Made by a program: the position numbers and the translations under genes. From Streptomyces sp. man185 (GTDB taxonomy: Bacteria > Actinomycetota > Actinomycetes > Streptomycetales > Streptomycetaceae), in the NCBI GenBank assembly GCA_002551355.1, contig NTHE01000027.1, positions 1 to 64,000 on the forward strand: a stretch of DNA of 64,000 nt, read 5' to 3'. This document shows, one piece after another, positions 1 to 7,628 of this stretch (positions within the stretch are counted from its first letter, which is position 1; each line of letters starts with the position of its first letter). The notes beneath the pieces are model-generated. The model was not told the DNA's origin. It worked only from the letters and a program-made list of their open reading frames with translations, and made no database searches.

Positions 1-135
1 CGCCAGCGCCGCCGCGGTGGCCAGGGCGACGACGGCGGCGAACCGACGGACGCCGCGGCTCCGGCGTCCGCTGTGCCTCGGCCCGGGGGGCGGGGGCCCG
101 GGCTCTGCGGGATGCGACGGCATGACGTACGGCAT
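1..135 (-). CDS. Exported or membrane protein, N-terminal 45 residues only
   Basis: The gene runs leftwards off the window, so only its beginning is visible. The ATG at 133-135 is preceded by a good ribosome site (GGGAGG, 5 bases before the ATG). The product begins with a proline-rich stretch (about residues 9-20), then an arginine-rich patch (24-31, RRSRGVRR) and then an alanine/valine-rich hydrophobic segment (33-45, AAVVALATAAALA). That pattern of positive charge followed by a hydrophobic run is either a signal peptide with a long N-region or the first membrane helix. Nothing catalytic is visible, so the function is unknown. It is divergent from the small antitoxin-like gene at 517. Confidence 0.6.
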   Translation of the reverse strand, partial: MPYVMPSHPAEPGPPPPGPRHSGRRSRGVRRFAAVVALATAAALA

Positions 136-516
136 GGTGACCTCCCGTGGGACGGCGCACGGGATCGCCCGTGATCCCGCGACCCGGTCGCGCCACCGCC
201 CGGCAGGACGGCGGTGCGACCGGAGTGTGCGGTCACCGTAGGAAGCGGAAGGGCGGCCGGGTAATGGCGACGCCCTCCACAGCCGGGCCGGGAGCCGGGA
301 GCCACGACCTGTTGCCGGGCGTGCGTACCACTGCTACGGGACGGCTCCGTCGGTCGTCCGGGTGTGCGCTCAGGGCAGTCGCGGCGCGGGCCGCCCTCGC
401 CGGTCACGGGTTCCCGTGCCTGCCGGACGGTGGTGACGGCGGTCCGGGGCGCGTCGGCCGCGGTGCTCTTCGCGGGAACCCGACCCGTGAGCGAACGCGC
501 CGGGTAGGGTCCGCGC
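136..516. other. Intergenic region between two divergent genes
   Basis: About 380 bases with no open frame that shows Streptomyces codon bias. It must hold the promoter of the leftward gene at 1-135 and of the small gene at 517, but I see no convincing -35/-10 pair, palindrome or hairpin. Confidence 0.5.
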
Positions 517-717
517 ATGGCCAAGGTGAGCGTCAGTCTGGATGCCGAACTCGTCGTCGAAGTCATGGTGCTCGCGGGGGTGGGCAGCCCCCAGGACGCC
601 GTCGAACTCGTGGTACGCGACTACATCGCGCGTGGCCACCGCACCGAGGCGCTGGTCGCGGAGCGCGAGGGGACGGCGCGCGACGTGGAGACCAAGCCCG
701 AGGCGCCGCAGGGCTGA
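517..717 (+). CDS. VapB-type antitoxin-like protein, without a visible toxin
   Basis: A 66-residue acidic protein that begins MAKVSVSLDAELVVEVM and has the short beta-strand followed by helices expected of ribbon-helix-helix or VapB-type antitoxins (strand about 3-8, helices about 10-20 and 24-38). Proteins of this kind bind their own promoter as dimers and neutralise a PIN-domain VapC ribonuclease through their C-terminal tail. The expected toxin gene is missing: nothing resembling a PIN domain follows before the hairpin at 742, and the next real gene is a Nudix hydrolase on the other strand. The start has a usable GTAGGG ribosome site. The family call rests on length and N-terminal pattern only; it could equally be a free-standing small DNA-binding protein. 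Confidence 0.65.
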   Translation: MAKVSVSLDAELVVEVMVLAGVGSPQDAVELVVRDYIARGHRTEALVAEREGTARDVETKPEAPQG

Positions 718-741
718 CCGCCGTCCGCTCCGCTGTCGGGT

Positions 742-779
742 GAGGCCGTTCCCGCACCGACCGGCGCGGGAGCGGCCTC
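742..779 (+). terminator. Hairpin terminator after the VapB-like gene
   Basis: Arms 742-755 and 766-779 pair over 14 bases (one G-U wobble) around a 10-base loop, 24 bases after the stop codon. No T-run follows, which is usual for GC-rich actinobacterial terminators. Confidence 0.6.
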
Positions 780-790
780 GCGTCCGGTGC

Positions 791-926
791 CTACCGTACG
801 GCGACGTAGTCCCCGGCCGACGACTTCGCGCCGGAGGTGGAGTTGCCGTAGTACGTCCACCGCCACCCCGGTGAACACGGCCGCGGCCCCACCGGCCACC
901 ACCGCTCTCCAGACCGTCTTCTCCAC
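791..926 (-). pseudogene. Broken or frameshifted small secreted-peptide gene
   Basis: Read leftwards from a GTG at 924-926, the first 20 or so codons give VEKTVWRAVVAGGAAAVFTG, which looks like a signal peptide and has strong G/C third positions. The same frame then turns into rare codons (GTA CTA CGG CAA) with no nearby stop. From about 855 down to a TAG at 791 a different frame carries the codon bias: TAC TAC GGC AAC TCC ACC TCC GGC and so on, giving WTYYGNSTSGAKSSAG then DYVAVR and a stop. The two parts join only with a shift of frame, so this is probably a decayed gene, a sequencing indel, or less likely a frameshifted gene. The ribosome site is weak. The stretch 927-1098 upstream shows nothing else. 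Confidence 0.35.
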
Positions 927-1098
927 CGTCGAGCCCGTCCCTCTCCCTTGCAGCCGGGGCCGGGCACGTGGGTGCGGCGGCCTGAGGCGTGTCCTCACGG
1001 CTGATCAGGAGACCGGGCAGTGCGGTGCGCGGTTGTACGTCATAAGGCAACGGTTTGATCACCCACGGCCGGACCGCCCAGCACAGCGGGAGGGCCTC

Positions 1099-1596
1099 CT
1101 AGACGACCGGCTCGCCGTCCTCCAGCTCGGCCGGCCCGCCGCCGAACGTCAGGGCCGCCAGCGCAGCCCTTACCCGGCCGCCGAGCGTGCCCAGCAGATA
1201 GCCGTCCAGCTCGGCGGGGGCCACCAGCCGCCAGGACAGCAGCTCCTCCTCCTGGACCCGGACCGCCGCCAGCTGCTCCGCGGTGAGCACCCCGCCGTCG
1301 TACAGGTACGCCACGATCGGCGGGCGGCCGGGGCCCCGCACCCAGTCCACGGCGAGCAGCCGTCCCGGGGCGACGTCGAGGCCGATCTCCTCCAGGGTCT
1401 CGCGCCGGGCCGCCTGCCGGGGCCCCTCGCCCGCCTCCGACTCGACGGTCCCACCGGGCAGCGCCCAGCCCTTGCGGTAGTTCGGCTCGACGAGCAGGAC
1501 CCGGCCCTCCGCGTCGCGGAAGAGCGAGGCGGCGCCGGCGAGGACCCGGGGGAGCCCGGCGATGTACGTGGCGTAGTCGGCGTCGGGAGTCGTCAC
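1099..1596 (-). CDS. Nudix hydrolase
   Basis: A 165-residue Nudix-fold protein. Family members cleave nucleoside diphosphates linked to another moiety, with Mg2+ held by the Nudix helix; the substrate cannot be read from sequence. The Nudix box spans about residues 48-73, with GGTVE at its start and RRETLEEIGLD at its end, so the REUXEEXGU half is intact (Glu66, Glu69 and Glu70). The loop between the glycine and the first box glutamate is two residues longer than the usual GX5E spacing. Arg-Lys-Gly-Trp-Ala-Leu-Pro (41-47) leads into the box as in ADP-ribose and dinucleotide hydrolases. The ATG at 1594-1596 is the only reasonable start. It is transcribed away from the glycerate kinase, sharing the intergenic space 1597-1719. 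Confidence 0.88.
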   Translation of the reverse strand: MTTPDADYATYIAGLPRVLAGAASLFRDAEGRVLLVEPNYRKGWALPGGTVESEAGEGPRQAARRETLEEIGLDVAPGRLLAVDWVRGPGRPPIVAYLYDGGVLTAEQLAAVRVQEEELLSWRLVAPAELDGYLLGTLGGRVRAALAALTFGGGPAELEDGEPVV

Positions 1597-1719
1597 GGCC
1601 GACAGCGTAGTGGGGGAGCGGGGCGGCGGGGGCGGTTCCGGACGGCCATGGGCAGATCAGGGGTCGTGCGGATAGGGTCGGGGCGGCGCGACTGCCTGTT
1701 CGAAAGCAAGGGATGCAAG

Positions 1720-2856
1720 GTGACGGACGGAGCAGATGTGGAGACCGCCCGCGTGCTCGTGGCGGCGGACAAGTTCAAGGGCTCGCTCACGGCCGTACAG
1801 GTCGCGGAGCGGGTGACGGCCGGGCTGCGGCGCGTCGTCCCGGGCCTGGCGGTGGAGACCCTGCCGGTCGCGGACGGCGGCGACGGCACGGTCGCGGCGG
1901 CGGTTGCCGCCGGATTCGAGCGCCGCGAGGCGCGGGTGACCGGCCCCCTCGGGGACCCGGTGACGGCGGCATACGCACTGCGCGGGGACACCGCCGTGGT
2001 GGAGATGGCCGAGGCCTCGGGCCTCCAGCACCTGCCCGACGGGGTGTTCGCCCCGCTCACGGCCACCACGTACGGCTCGGGTGAGCTGCTGAAGGCCGCC
2101 CTGGAGGCGGGGGCGACGACGATCGTGTTCGGGGTCGGCGGCAGCGCCACCACCGACGGCGGCGCGGGCATGCTCGCCGCCCTCGGAGCCCGCTTCCTGG
2201 ACGCGGACGGCAAGCACGTGGGGCCGGGCGGCGGCCCCCTCGCGGGGCTGGCCGAGGCCGACCTCTCGGGGCTCGACCCCCGCCTGGCGGACATCGACCT
2301 GGTCCTGGCCAGCGACGTCGACAACCCGCTGACCGGGCCCAAGGGTGCGCCCGAGGTGTACGGCCGGCAGAAGGGCGCGAGCGAGGAGGACATCGCGGTC
2401 CTCGACGCGGCCCTGACGCACTACGCCTCGATCCTGGGCCCCGACACCGCGGCCCTGCCCGGCGCGGGCGCGGCCGGAGGCATCGGCTACGGGGCGCTCG
2501 TCGCCCTCGGCGCCCGCTTCCGCCCCGGCATCGAGGTCATGCTCGACGTCCTCGGCTTCGCCCCCGCGCTCGCCCGCGCCACACTGGTGATCACGGGCGA
2601 GGGCTCGCTCGACGAGCAGACCCTGCACGGCAAGGCCCCGGCCGGGGTCGCCGCCGCCGCTCGCGCGGCCGGGATCGAGGTCGTCGCGGTCTGCGGCCGC
2701 CTCGCCCTGCCCCCGGAGGCCCTGGAGAAGGCGGGCATCCGCCGCGCCTACGCCCTGGCCGAGCTGGAACCGGACCCGGCGGTCTCGATGGCCCAGGCCG
2801 GTCCGCTGCTGGAGCGGGCGGCGGAGGCGATTGCCCGGGACTTCCTGCAGAGCTGA
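1720..2856 (+). CDS. Glycerate kinase (GlxK/GarK family)
   Basis: A 378-residue protein of the bacterial glycerate kinase family, which phosphorylates D-glycerate with ATP (usually to 2-phosphoglycerate) and feeds glyoxylate, serine or sugar-acid breakdown into lower glycolysis. Family hallmarks are the N-terminal VLVAADKFKGSLTA (about residues 12-25), PVADGGDGT (about 50-58), the glycine-rich FGVGGSATTDGGAGML (about 138-153) and ITGEGSLDEQTLHGKAP (about 288-304), in the right order and spacing over the usual length of about 375-380 residues. I chose the GTG at 1720; the open frame extends far upstream but without codon bias. A second in-frame GTG at 1738 is possible. It converges with the PucR-type gene, with a shared hairpin between them. 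No other glycerate or glyoxylate gene is adjacent. Confidence 0.92.
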   Translation: MTDGADVETARVLVAADKFKGSLTAVQVAERVTAGLRRVVPGLAVETLPVADGGDGTVAAAVAAGFERREARVTGPLGDPVTAAYALRGDTAVVEMAEASGLQHLPDGVFAPLTATTYGSGELLKAALEAGATTIVFGVGGSATTDGGAGMLAALGARFLDADGKHVGPGGGPLAGLAEADLSGLDPRLADIDLVLASDVDNPLTGPKGAPEVYGRQKGASEEDIAVLDAALTHYASILGPDTAALPGAGAAGGIGYGALVALGARFRPGIEVMLDVLGFAPALARATLVITGEGSLDEQTLHGKAPAGVAAAARAAGIEVVAVCGRLALPPEALEKAGIRRAYALAELEPDPAVSMAQAGPLLERAAEAIARDFLQS

Positions 2857-2875
2857 CGTCGGTACATCCCCGAAG

Positions 2876-2911
2876 GGGGCTGGGCCCGGTGCGACGACCG
2901 GGCCCCGCCCC
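2876..2911. terminator. Bidirectional hairpin between glycerate kinase and the PucR-type gene
   Basis: Arms 2876-2890 and 2897-2911 form a 15-base stem with one mismatch and a 6-base loop (GCGACG). It sits 20 bases after the glycerate kinase stop and 23 bases after the stop of the convergent regulator, so it can end both transcripts. Confidence 0.65.
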
Positions 2912-2933
2912 CGTACAGCCGCCGCCCTCCCCC

Positions 2934-3686
2934 TCACGGTTGGGCGGACGACAGCCGCAGCACCTCCAGCGCCAGCACCAGGTCGACCAGCTCGCGCGGC
3001 CGGGACAGCGAGCGCGCGGTGAGCCGCTCCAGCCGCCGCAGCCGGTTGAACACCGTGTTGCGGTGACACCCCAGCCGGGCCGCCGCCCGCCCCACCGAAC
3101 CCCCGCACTCCAGCCACGCCTCCAACGTCCCCACCAGCAGGGACCGCTCGGCCGGTACGAGGGTCAGCAGCGGGCCGAACACCTCCGCCAAGAGCCGGGT
3201 GGACAGCTCCGGGCGGCTCACCAGCAGGGCCGCCGGCAGCCGCTCGTCCAGCCGGACGATCTCCCGGCTGCCCGGTTCGCACGTCAGCAGCGCCGTACCC
3301 GCCAGCCGGTGCGCGGCGCCCAGCTTGGTCGGTGAGCCCACCACCGGGCTCACACCCCCCGGCCCGGCGCCCAGCTCCCTGAGCCACGCCACCGCCCGGG
3401 CCGGGCCCGCCGGGCCCAGCAGGACCACCGCGACCTCCCGGCCCCCCTCCCGGCCCCCCTCCCGGCCCGGGGAACTCGCCGCCGCGCCCCACCACCAGCG
3501 CGCCCCGTCCGCGTCCGGGCCCTGCACCACCGCCGCCTCCGGCACGGGCGCGCCCAGCACCACCACCGCGTAACGCCCCCGCTCCGGCAGCCCGAGGCCG
3601 CGCGCCGCACGCGCCACCAGGTCCGGCGGGGCCCCGCCCGCCAGCAGCGGGCCGAGCAGCGCCCCGTACCGCGTCCCACGCCGCAT
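2934..3686 (-). CDS. PucR-type transcriptional regulator, short form
   Basis: About 250 residues ending in a PucR C-terminal helix-turn-helix domain: residues about 180-245 contain LLVGTLEAWLECGGSVGRAA, the recognition pattern GCHRNTVFNRLRRLERL and a leucine-rich final helix. PucR-family proteins respond to nutrients, often purines or amino acids, and activate neighbouring catabolic or transport genes. The N-terminal sensor part is much shorter than in typical members of 400-500 residues, and the middle carries a GREGGREGGRE repeat. The start ATG at 3684-3686 has GGAG six bases upstream; frames further upstream lose codon bias. It is divergent from the liv operon, so it is the obvious candidate to regulate that importer, possibly through the inverted repeat at 3776-3789. 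That link is inference. Confidence 0.78.
   Translation of the reverse strand: MRRGTRYGALLGPLLAGGAPPDLVARAARGLGLPERGRYAVVVLGAPVPEAAVVQGPDADGARWWWGAAASSPGREGGREGGREVAVVLLGPAGPARAVAWLRELGAGPGGVSPVVGSPTKLGAAHRLAGTALLTCEPGSREIVRLDERLPAALLVSRPELSTRLLAEVFGPLLTLVPAERSLLVGTLEAWLECGGSVGRAAARLGCHRNTVFNRLRRLERLTARSLSRPRELVDLVLALEVLRLSSAQP
3435..3470. repeat. Three tandem 12-base repeats inside the PucR-type gene
   Basis: The unit CTCCCGGCCCCC occurs at 3435-3446 and 3447-3458, and with two end changes at 3459-3470. In the gene frame it encodes GREG-GREG-GRE, a flexible charged loop in the middle of the protein. Such in-frame units can expand or shrink by slippage. Confidence 0.85.
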
Positions 3687-3775
3687 CCGCCGCTCCGTCC
3701 CCGGGTCCGGGCGCTCCTGATGACCGATGAGGATGCCACCGGCCCCGCACGCGGGCGCCCGCCCGTCACCGCGTC

Positions 3776-3789
3776 TGTGCGCGTGCACA
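3776..3789. promoter_or_regulatory. Inverted repeat in the regulator/liv intergenic region
   Basis: TGTGC and GCACA separated by GCGT, lying between the divergent PucR-type gene (start 3686) and livF (start 3955). Position and symmetry fit a regulator site; nothing else supports it. Confidence 0.3.
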
Positions 3790-3954
3790 ACGAGGCCCTT
3801 CGTTCGCTGGTCGCCCGCATCGAGTCGGTCCCGCGCCGTGGACGCACGTCCCGCCCGGTGCTGGTCTGTGGCACCACCCCCAACGGAAGAGCACGACAGA
3901 CACAGAAGAGCCGGACACGACGCACGACACGACATGGCGGAAGGAGGAGGACGC

Positions 3955-4752
3955 ATGGCAACGCTAGAGATCCGCTCGCTGTCCGTCGGCTACGGCCCGG
4001 TCCGGGCGCTGCGCGACATCTCCGTCGATGTGCCGGACGGCGGGATCACCGCCGTGCTCGGCGGCAACGGCGCGGGCAAGACCACACTGCTGCGGGCCGT
4101 GTCGCGGACCCTCGGCTTCCACCGCGGGACGGGCACCGGAACGATCCGGTTCGACGGCCGCCCCCTGGAGGGGCTGCGGCCCGCCCAGGTGGTGGCCGCC
4201 GGAGTGGTCCAGGTACCGGAGGGCCGGCAGGTCTTCGCCCGGATGACGGTGGCCGACAACCTGCGGGCGGGCGCCCTCGGAGCACGCGGCGGACGCAAGG
4301 AGACCAGTGCCGCCCTCACCCGGGTGCACGAGCTGTTCCCGGTGCTCGCCGACCGCGCGCACCAGCGGGCCGGGCTGCTGTCCGGCGGCGAGCAGCAGAT
4401 GCTGGCCATGGGCCGCGCCCTGATGGCGGGGCCCCGGCTGCTCCTGCTGGACGAGCCCTCGCTCGGCCTCGCCCCGCTGATGGCGGCCAGGATTGCCGAG
4501 ACCGTGCAGGAGATCAACGCGGCCGGCACCTCCGTCATGCTCGTCGAGCAGAACGCGGCGCTCGCCCTGCGGCTCGCCTCCACGGCGTACGTCCTCGACG
4601 TCGGCGAGGTCGCCCTGTCCGGGCCCGCCGACGAACTCGCCGCCTCCGACGAGGTGCGCCGCCGCTACCTCGGCGTCGTCGACGAGGAGGCGGCGGCGGA
4701 CGCCGACCCGGCCGCCCGGACCCGGCGCACCCTGAGCAGGTGGTCCGCGTGA
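3955..4752 (+). CDS. livF: Branched-chain amino acid ABC importer, ATPase LivF
   Basis: A 265-residue ABC ATPase that powers import of leucine/isoleucine/valine or another small amphipathic ligand together with LivG, the LivH/LivM channel and the lipoprotein encoded last in the operon. Walker A is GGNGAGKT (36-43), the signature LSGGEQQ (142-148) and Walker B LLLLDEP (162-168). The H-loop position reads VEQN, with Gln in place of His, which is typical of LivF rather than LivG. The ATG follows an excellent GGAAGGAGGAGG ribosome site. It is the first gene of the operon, an unusual order (F-G-H-M-K, with the binding protein last). Its stop overlaps the livG start (GTGA). The true ligand is not certain: this family also imports amides, urea and aromatic compounds. 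Confidence 0.92.
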   Translation: MATLEIRSLSVGYGPVRALRDISVDVPDGGITAVLGGNGAGKTTLLRAVSRTLGFHRGTGTGTIRFDGRPLEGLRPAQVVAAGVVQVPEGRQVFARMTVADNLRAGALGARGGRKETSAALTRVHELFPVLADRAHQRAGLLSGGEQQMLAMGRALMAGPRLLLLDEPSLGLAPLMAARIAETVQEINAAGTSVMLVEQNAALALRLASTAYVLDVGEVALSGPADELAASDEVRRRYLGVVDEEAAADADPAARTRRTLSRWSA

Positions 4753-5549
4753 CCACCACCGACACGACCTCCGCGTACAGCACCACCGCCTCCCTCGCCG
4801 TGCAGGATGTCACCGTCCGTTTCGCGGGGCTCACCGCCCTGGACGGCGTCTCCTTCACCGTCGAACCCGGCAGCGTGCACGCCGTCATCGGGCCCAACGG
4901 CGCGGGCAAGTCCACCTGCTTCAACGTCCTGTCCGGCGTCTACCGCGCCGCCTCCGGACACGTCCGCCTCGGCGACACCGAGCTCACCGGACTCCCGCCG
5001 CACGCCGTCGCGGACCTCGGGGTCGCGCGCACCTTCCAGAACCTGGCGCTGCCCCCGCACGCCACCGTCGCCGACAGCCTCCTGCTCGGCCGCCACCGGC
5101 TGACCCGCTCAGGGTTTCTCGCGACCGGACTGCGGCTGCCCTCCGCCGTCCGCGAGGAACGACGCCACCGCGACCGGGTTTGGGAGATCGCCCAATTCAT
5201 CGGTCTGGAAAAGGAGTTGGAGCGCCCGGCGGGCTCACTCCCGTACGGGCAGCAGAAGCTCGTCGAGCTCGGCCGCGCCCTGTGCATGGAGCCGAAGGTC
5301 CTGCTGCTGGACGAGCCGATCGCCGGGATGACCGCGGACGAGCGCCGCCGCACCGCCGCCGTCGTGGCCGACGTACGTGACAGCCTCGGCATCTCCATCG
5401 TGCTGGTCGAGCACGACATGGGGGTGGTGATGCGGCTCGCGGACGCGGTGACCGTACTCGACTTCGGACGACGGATCGCCGGGGGCACCCCCGCCGAGGT
5501 CCAGAACGACCCGGCCGTCGTCCGGGCCTACTTGGGAGCACCTGAATGA
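4749..5549 (+). CDS. livG: Branched-chain amino acid ABC importer, ATPase LivG
   Basis: A 266-residue ABC ATPase, partner of LivF. Walker A GPNGAGKS is at 48-55, the family-typical signature variant LPYGQQK at 164-170, Walker B LLLDEP at 185-190 and the H-loop His in LVEHDMG. The motif GVARTFQN (about 91-98) is characteristic of LivG. A threonine/serine-rich tail of about 17 residues precedes the domain. The GTG start at 4749 overlaps the livF stop by four bases and the livG stop overlaps the livH start (ATGA), so translation of the three genes is coupled. It should sit on the cytoplasmic face, bound to LivH and LivM. Confidence 0.92.
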   Translation: MTTTDTTSAYSTTASLAVQDVTVRFAGLTALDGVSFTVEPGSVHAVIGPNGAGKSTCFNVLSGVYRAASGHVRLGDTELTGLPPHAVADLGVARTFQNLALPPHATVADSLLLGRHRLTRSGFLATGLRLPSAVREERRHRDRVWEIAQFIGLEKELERPAGSLPYGQQKLVELGRALCMEPKVLLLDEPIAGMTADERRRTAAVVADVRDSLGISIVLVEHDMGVVMRLADAVTVLDFGRRIAGGTPAEVQNDPAVVRAYLGAPE

Positions 5550-6436
5550 CCACGTTCGTCGAACTCCTCCTCGGCGGCCTGTCGATCGGCTCGGTCTACG
5601 CACTCATCGCGCTCGGGTTCGTCGTCATCTTCAAGGCCACCGAGGTCGTCAACTTCGCCCACGCCTCCCTGCTGTTGGCGGGCGGCTACGTCACCGCCGT
5701 GCTCCACGACGACATCGGGTTCTGGCCCGCTCTGCTCGTCGGGATCGCCGGTGCGGCGACCGTCGGGGCGGCCATCGAGTTCTTCGTGATGCGCCGCTAC
5801 CGGGGCAGCGACCACAGCGTCCTGGCCATCGTCACCATCGGCGTCGACATCCTCCTGATCACCGAACTCACCCGCCGGATGGGCACGAACGTGCTCGCCC
5901 TCGGCGACCCCTGGGGCAACGAGGTCGTCTCCGTCGGCGGGATCACCCTCGCCCAGACCCGGATCGCCGCGTTCCTCGCCGCCGGGCTGCTGATCACGGT
6001 GTTCCTGCTCGCCTTCCGCTACACCTCGTGGGGCGTGTCGATGCGGGCCGCCGCCGAGAACCCGCAGACGGCGGCGCTCATGGGCATCAAGCTGGGGCGG
6101 GTCTCGCTCGCCGCCTGGGCGGTCGCCGGGGCGCTGGCCGCCGTCGCCGCGCTCTTCCTCACCGTGTTCCCGACCCCGGGCCTGGAGCGCGCCACCTCAC
6201 TCGCCGCACTCAAGGCGTTCCCCGCCGCGATCCTCGGCGGACTCGACTCCACCACCGGGGCGCTGGCCGGCGGACTCATCGTCGGCGTCACCGAGTCGCT
6301 CGCCACCGGCTACCAGAGCGATCTCTCCTTCCTCGGCCGGGGCATCGGCGATCTGGCGCCCTACCTGGTGATGGTGGCGGTCCTGCTCATCCGGCCCGCC
6401 GGGCTCTTCGGCACGAAGGAGCTGGCACGTGTCTGA
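5546..6436 (+). CDS. livH: Branched-chain amino acid ABC importer, permease LivH
   Basis: A 296-residue integral membrane protein with about eight hydrophobic helices. It starts MTTFVELLLGGLSIGSVYAL followed by IALGFVVIFKATEVVNFAHA, the family opening in which the second helix and its FAHA motif are highly conserved. The cytoplasmic loop AAAENPQTAALMGIK (about residues 168-182) is the coupling region that contacts the ATPases, and AFPAAILGGLDSTTGA (about 226-241) is the second conserved loop. It forms half of the channel with LivM. The start overlaps livG by four bases and the end overlaps livM by eight bases. Confidence 0.92.
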   Translation: MTTFVELLLGGLSIGSVYALIALGFVVIFKATEVVNFAHASLLLAGGYVTAVLHDDIGFWPALLVGIAGAATVGAAIEFFVMRRYRGSDHSVLAIVTIGVDILLITELTRRMGTNVLALGDPWGNEVVSVGGITLAQTRIAAFLAAGLLITVFLLAFRYTSWGVSMRAAAENPQTAALMGIKLGRVSLAAWAVAGALAAVAALFLTVFPTPGLERATSLAALKAFPAAILGGLDSTTGALAGGLIVGVTESLATGYQSDLSFLGRGIGDLAPYLVMVAVLLIRPAGLFGTKELARV

Positions 6437-7628
6437 CACCACCGCCGAAGCCCCCACCGTCCCCGCCGTGGCCGCTTCCGTACGCGGCGGCGGACCGGAG
6501 AGCCTCACCGACCGGCTGCGCAGCCCCCGTACGTACGCCGTCCTCATCGGCTCCCTCCTGCTCCTCGTCCTCCCGTTCTACCTGGACCGCTTCTGGCTCC
6601 AGGCCGGGCTGTTCGCGATGGCGGCGGCGATCGGCGCCATCGGGCTCAACATGCTCACCGGCGCCACCGGCCAACTCTCCATGGGCCACGCGTTCTTCCT
6701 CGCCGTCGGCGCGTACGGCTACTGCGTCCTGGCGGGGGAGAGCAGCACCGAGAACGGTCACACGCTGACCGGACTCGGGCTGCCCACCTGGCTGGCCGCG
6801 ATCCTCGCGGTGCTGCTCGCCGGGGCGGCGGGCGGGATCTTCAGCCCCATCGCCGGACGGCTGCGCGGCGCGTACCTCGGCATCGCGACCCTCGCGCTGA
6901 TCTTCATCGGGCAGCACGTCCTGTTCAACGCGGGCTCGCTGACCGGCGGTTACAACGGCCGGGCCGTACCGCCGCTGTCCGTCTTCGGGTTCACCTTCGA
7001 TGACTCCGAACTCGTCGTGGCCGCCGTGCCGTTCGGCTCCTCGGAGAAGCTCTGGTACGCGGGTCTGCTCGCGCTCCTGCTGAGCGCGCTGTTCGCCCGG
7101 GGCGTGCTGCGCGGCCGGCCCGGACGCGCCATGAACGCCATCCGAGACCACCGGATCGCGGCCGGGGTGATGGGCGTGCCCGTCGCCCGCTACCGGGCCG
7201 GCGTCTTCGTCCTGTCCTCGATGTACGCGGGCCTCGCGGGCGTCCTGCTCGCCCTGGTCTTCCAGCGGACCGTGCCCGAGTACTTCGGCATGATCCTGTC
7301 CCTCGAATACCTCGCCATGATCGTCATCGGCGGGCTCGGCAGCGTCGCCGGAGCCGTGATCGGCGCAGCCTTCGTCTCCCTGCTCCCGCAGGTGTTCACG
7401 CACTACAGCGACTCCCTGCCGTTGGTCTCCGCCCCCGGAACGGGCGGACTGGCACCCGGTGAGGCGTCCCGCTATCTGTACGGCGCCGCGGTGGTCGCGG
7501 TGGTCCTGTTCCTGCCCGGCGGCCTCGCCCGCCTGGGCCTCGCACGCACGAAGAAGCCGGCGGCTCCGAAGAATCCTGCGGCTCCGAAAGATCCTGCGGC
7601 TCCGAAAAATCCAGGGGAGAAGTCATGA
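6429..7628 (+). CDS. livM: Branched-chain amino acid ABC importer, permease LivM
   Basis: A 399-residue permease with the LivM fold: a cytoplasmic N-terminus of about 35 residues, then around ten hydrophobic helices. Recognisable landmarks are GLNMLTGATGQLSMGHAFFL (about 74-93), the glycine/proline-rich loops, AMNAIRDHRIAAGVMGV (about 234-250), the ATPase-coupling loop, and IVIGGLGSVAGAVIGAAFV (about 297-315). It pairs with LivH. The GTG start lies inside livH. The C-terminus ends in a repetitive, lysine/proline-rich tail (AAPKNP repeats, about residues 378-396) encoded by three 18-base units of clearly lower GC than the rest. The stop overlaps the livK start by four bases. Confidence 0.9.
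   Translation: MSDTTAEAPTVPAVAASVRGGGPESLTDRLRSPRTYAVLIGSLLLLVLPFYLDRFWLQAGLFAMAAAIGAIGLNMLTGATGQLSMGHAFFLAVGAYGYCVLAGESSTENGHTLTGLGLPTWLAAILAVLLAGAAGGIFSPIAGRLRGAYLGIATLALIFIGQHVLFNAGSLTGGYNGRAVPPLSVFGFTFDDSELVVAAVPFGSSEKLWYAGLLALLLSALFARGVLRGRPGRAMNAIRDHRIAAGVMGVPVARYRAGVFVLSSMYAGLAGVLLALVFQRTVPEYFGMILSLEYLAMIVIGGLGSVAGAVIGAAFVSLLPQVFTHYSDSLPLVSAPGTGGLAPGEASRYLYGAAVVAVVLFLPGGLARLGLARTKKPAAPKNPAAPKDPAAPKNPGEKS
7560..7613. repeat. Three tandem 18-base repeats at the end of livM
   Basis: Units at 7560-7577, 7578-7595 and 7596-7613 share GCGGCTCCGAA and then vary in the last seven bases. They encode AAPKNP, AAPKDP and AAPKNP in the cytoplasmic tail of LivM. The units are AT-rich compared with their surroundings, which suggests recent expansion by slippage. 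Confidence 0.85.

Noticed and set aside
718-1098. A VapC toxin after the antitoxin-like gene
   Set aside because: No frame of adequate length with PIN-domain acidic residues; only the broken peptide and hairpin are present.
3435-3470. Tandem repeats suggesting CRISPR
   Set aside because: In-frame 12-base units without spacers inside a coding gene.
7560-7613. Tandem repeats suggesting iterons or CRISPR
   Set aside because: Contiguous 18-base units that encode a repeated peptide; no origin features.
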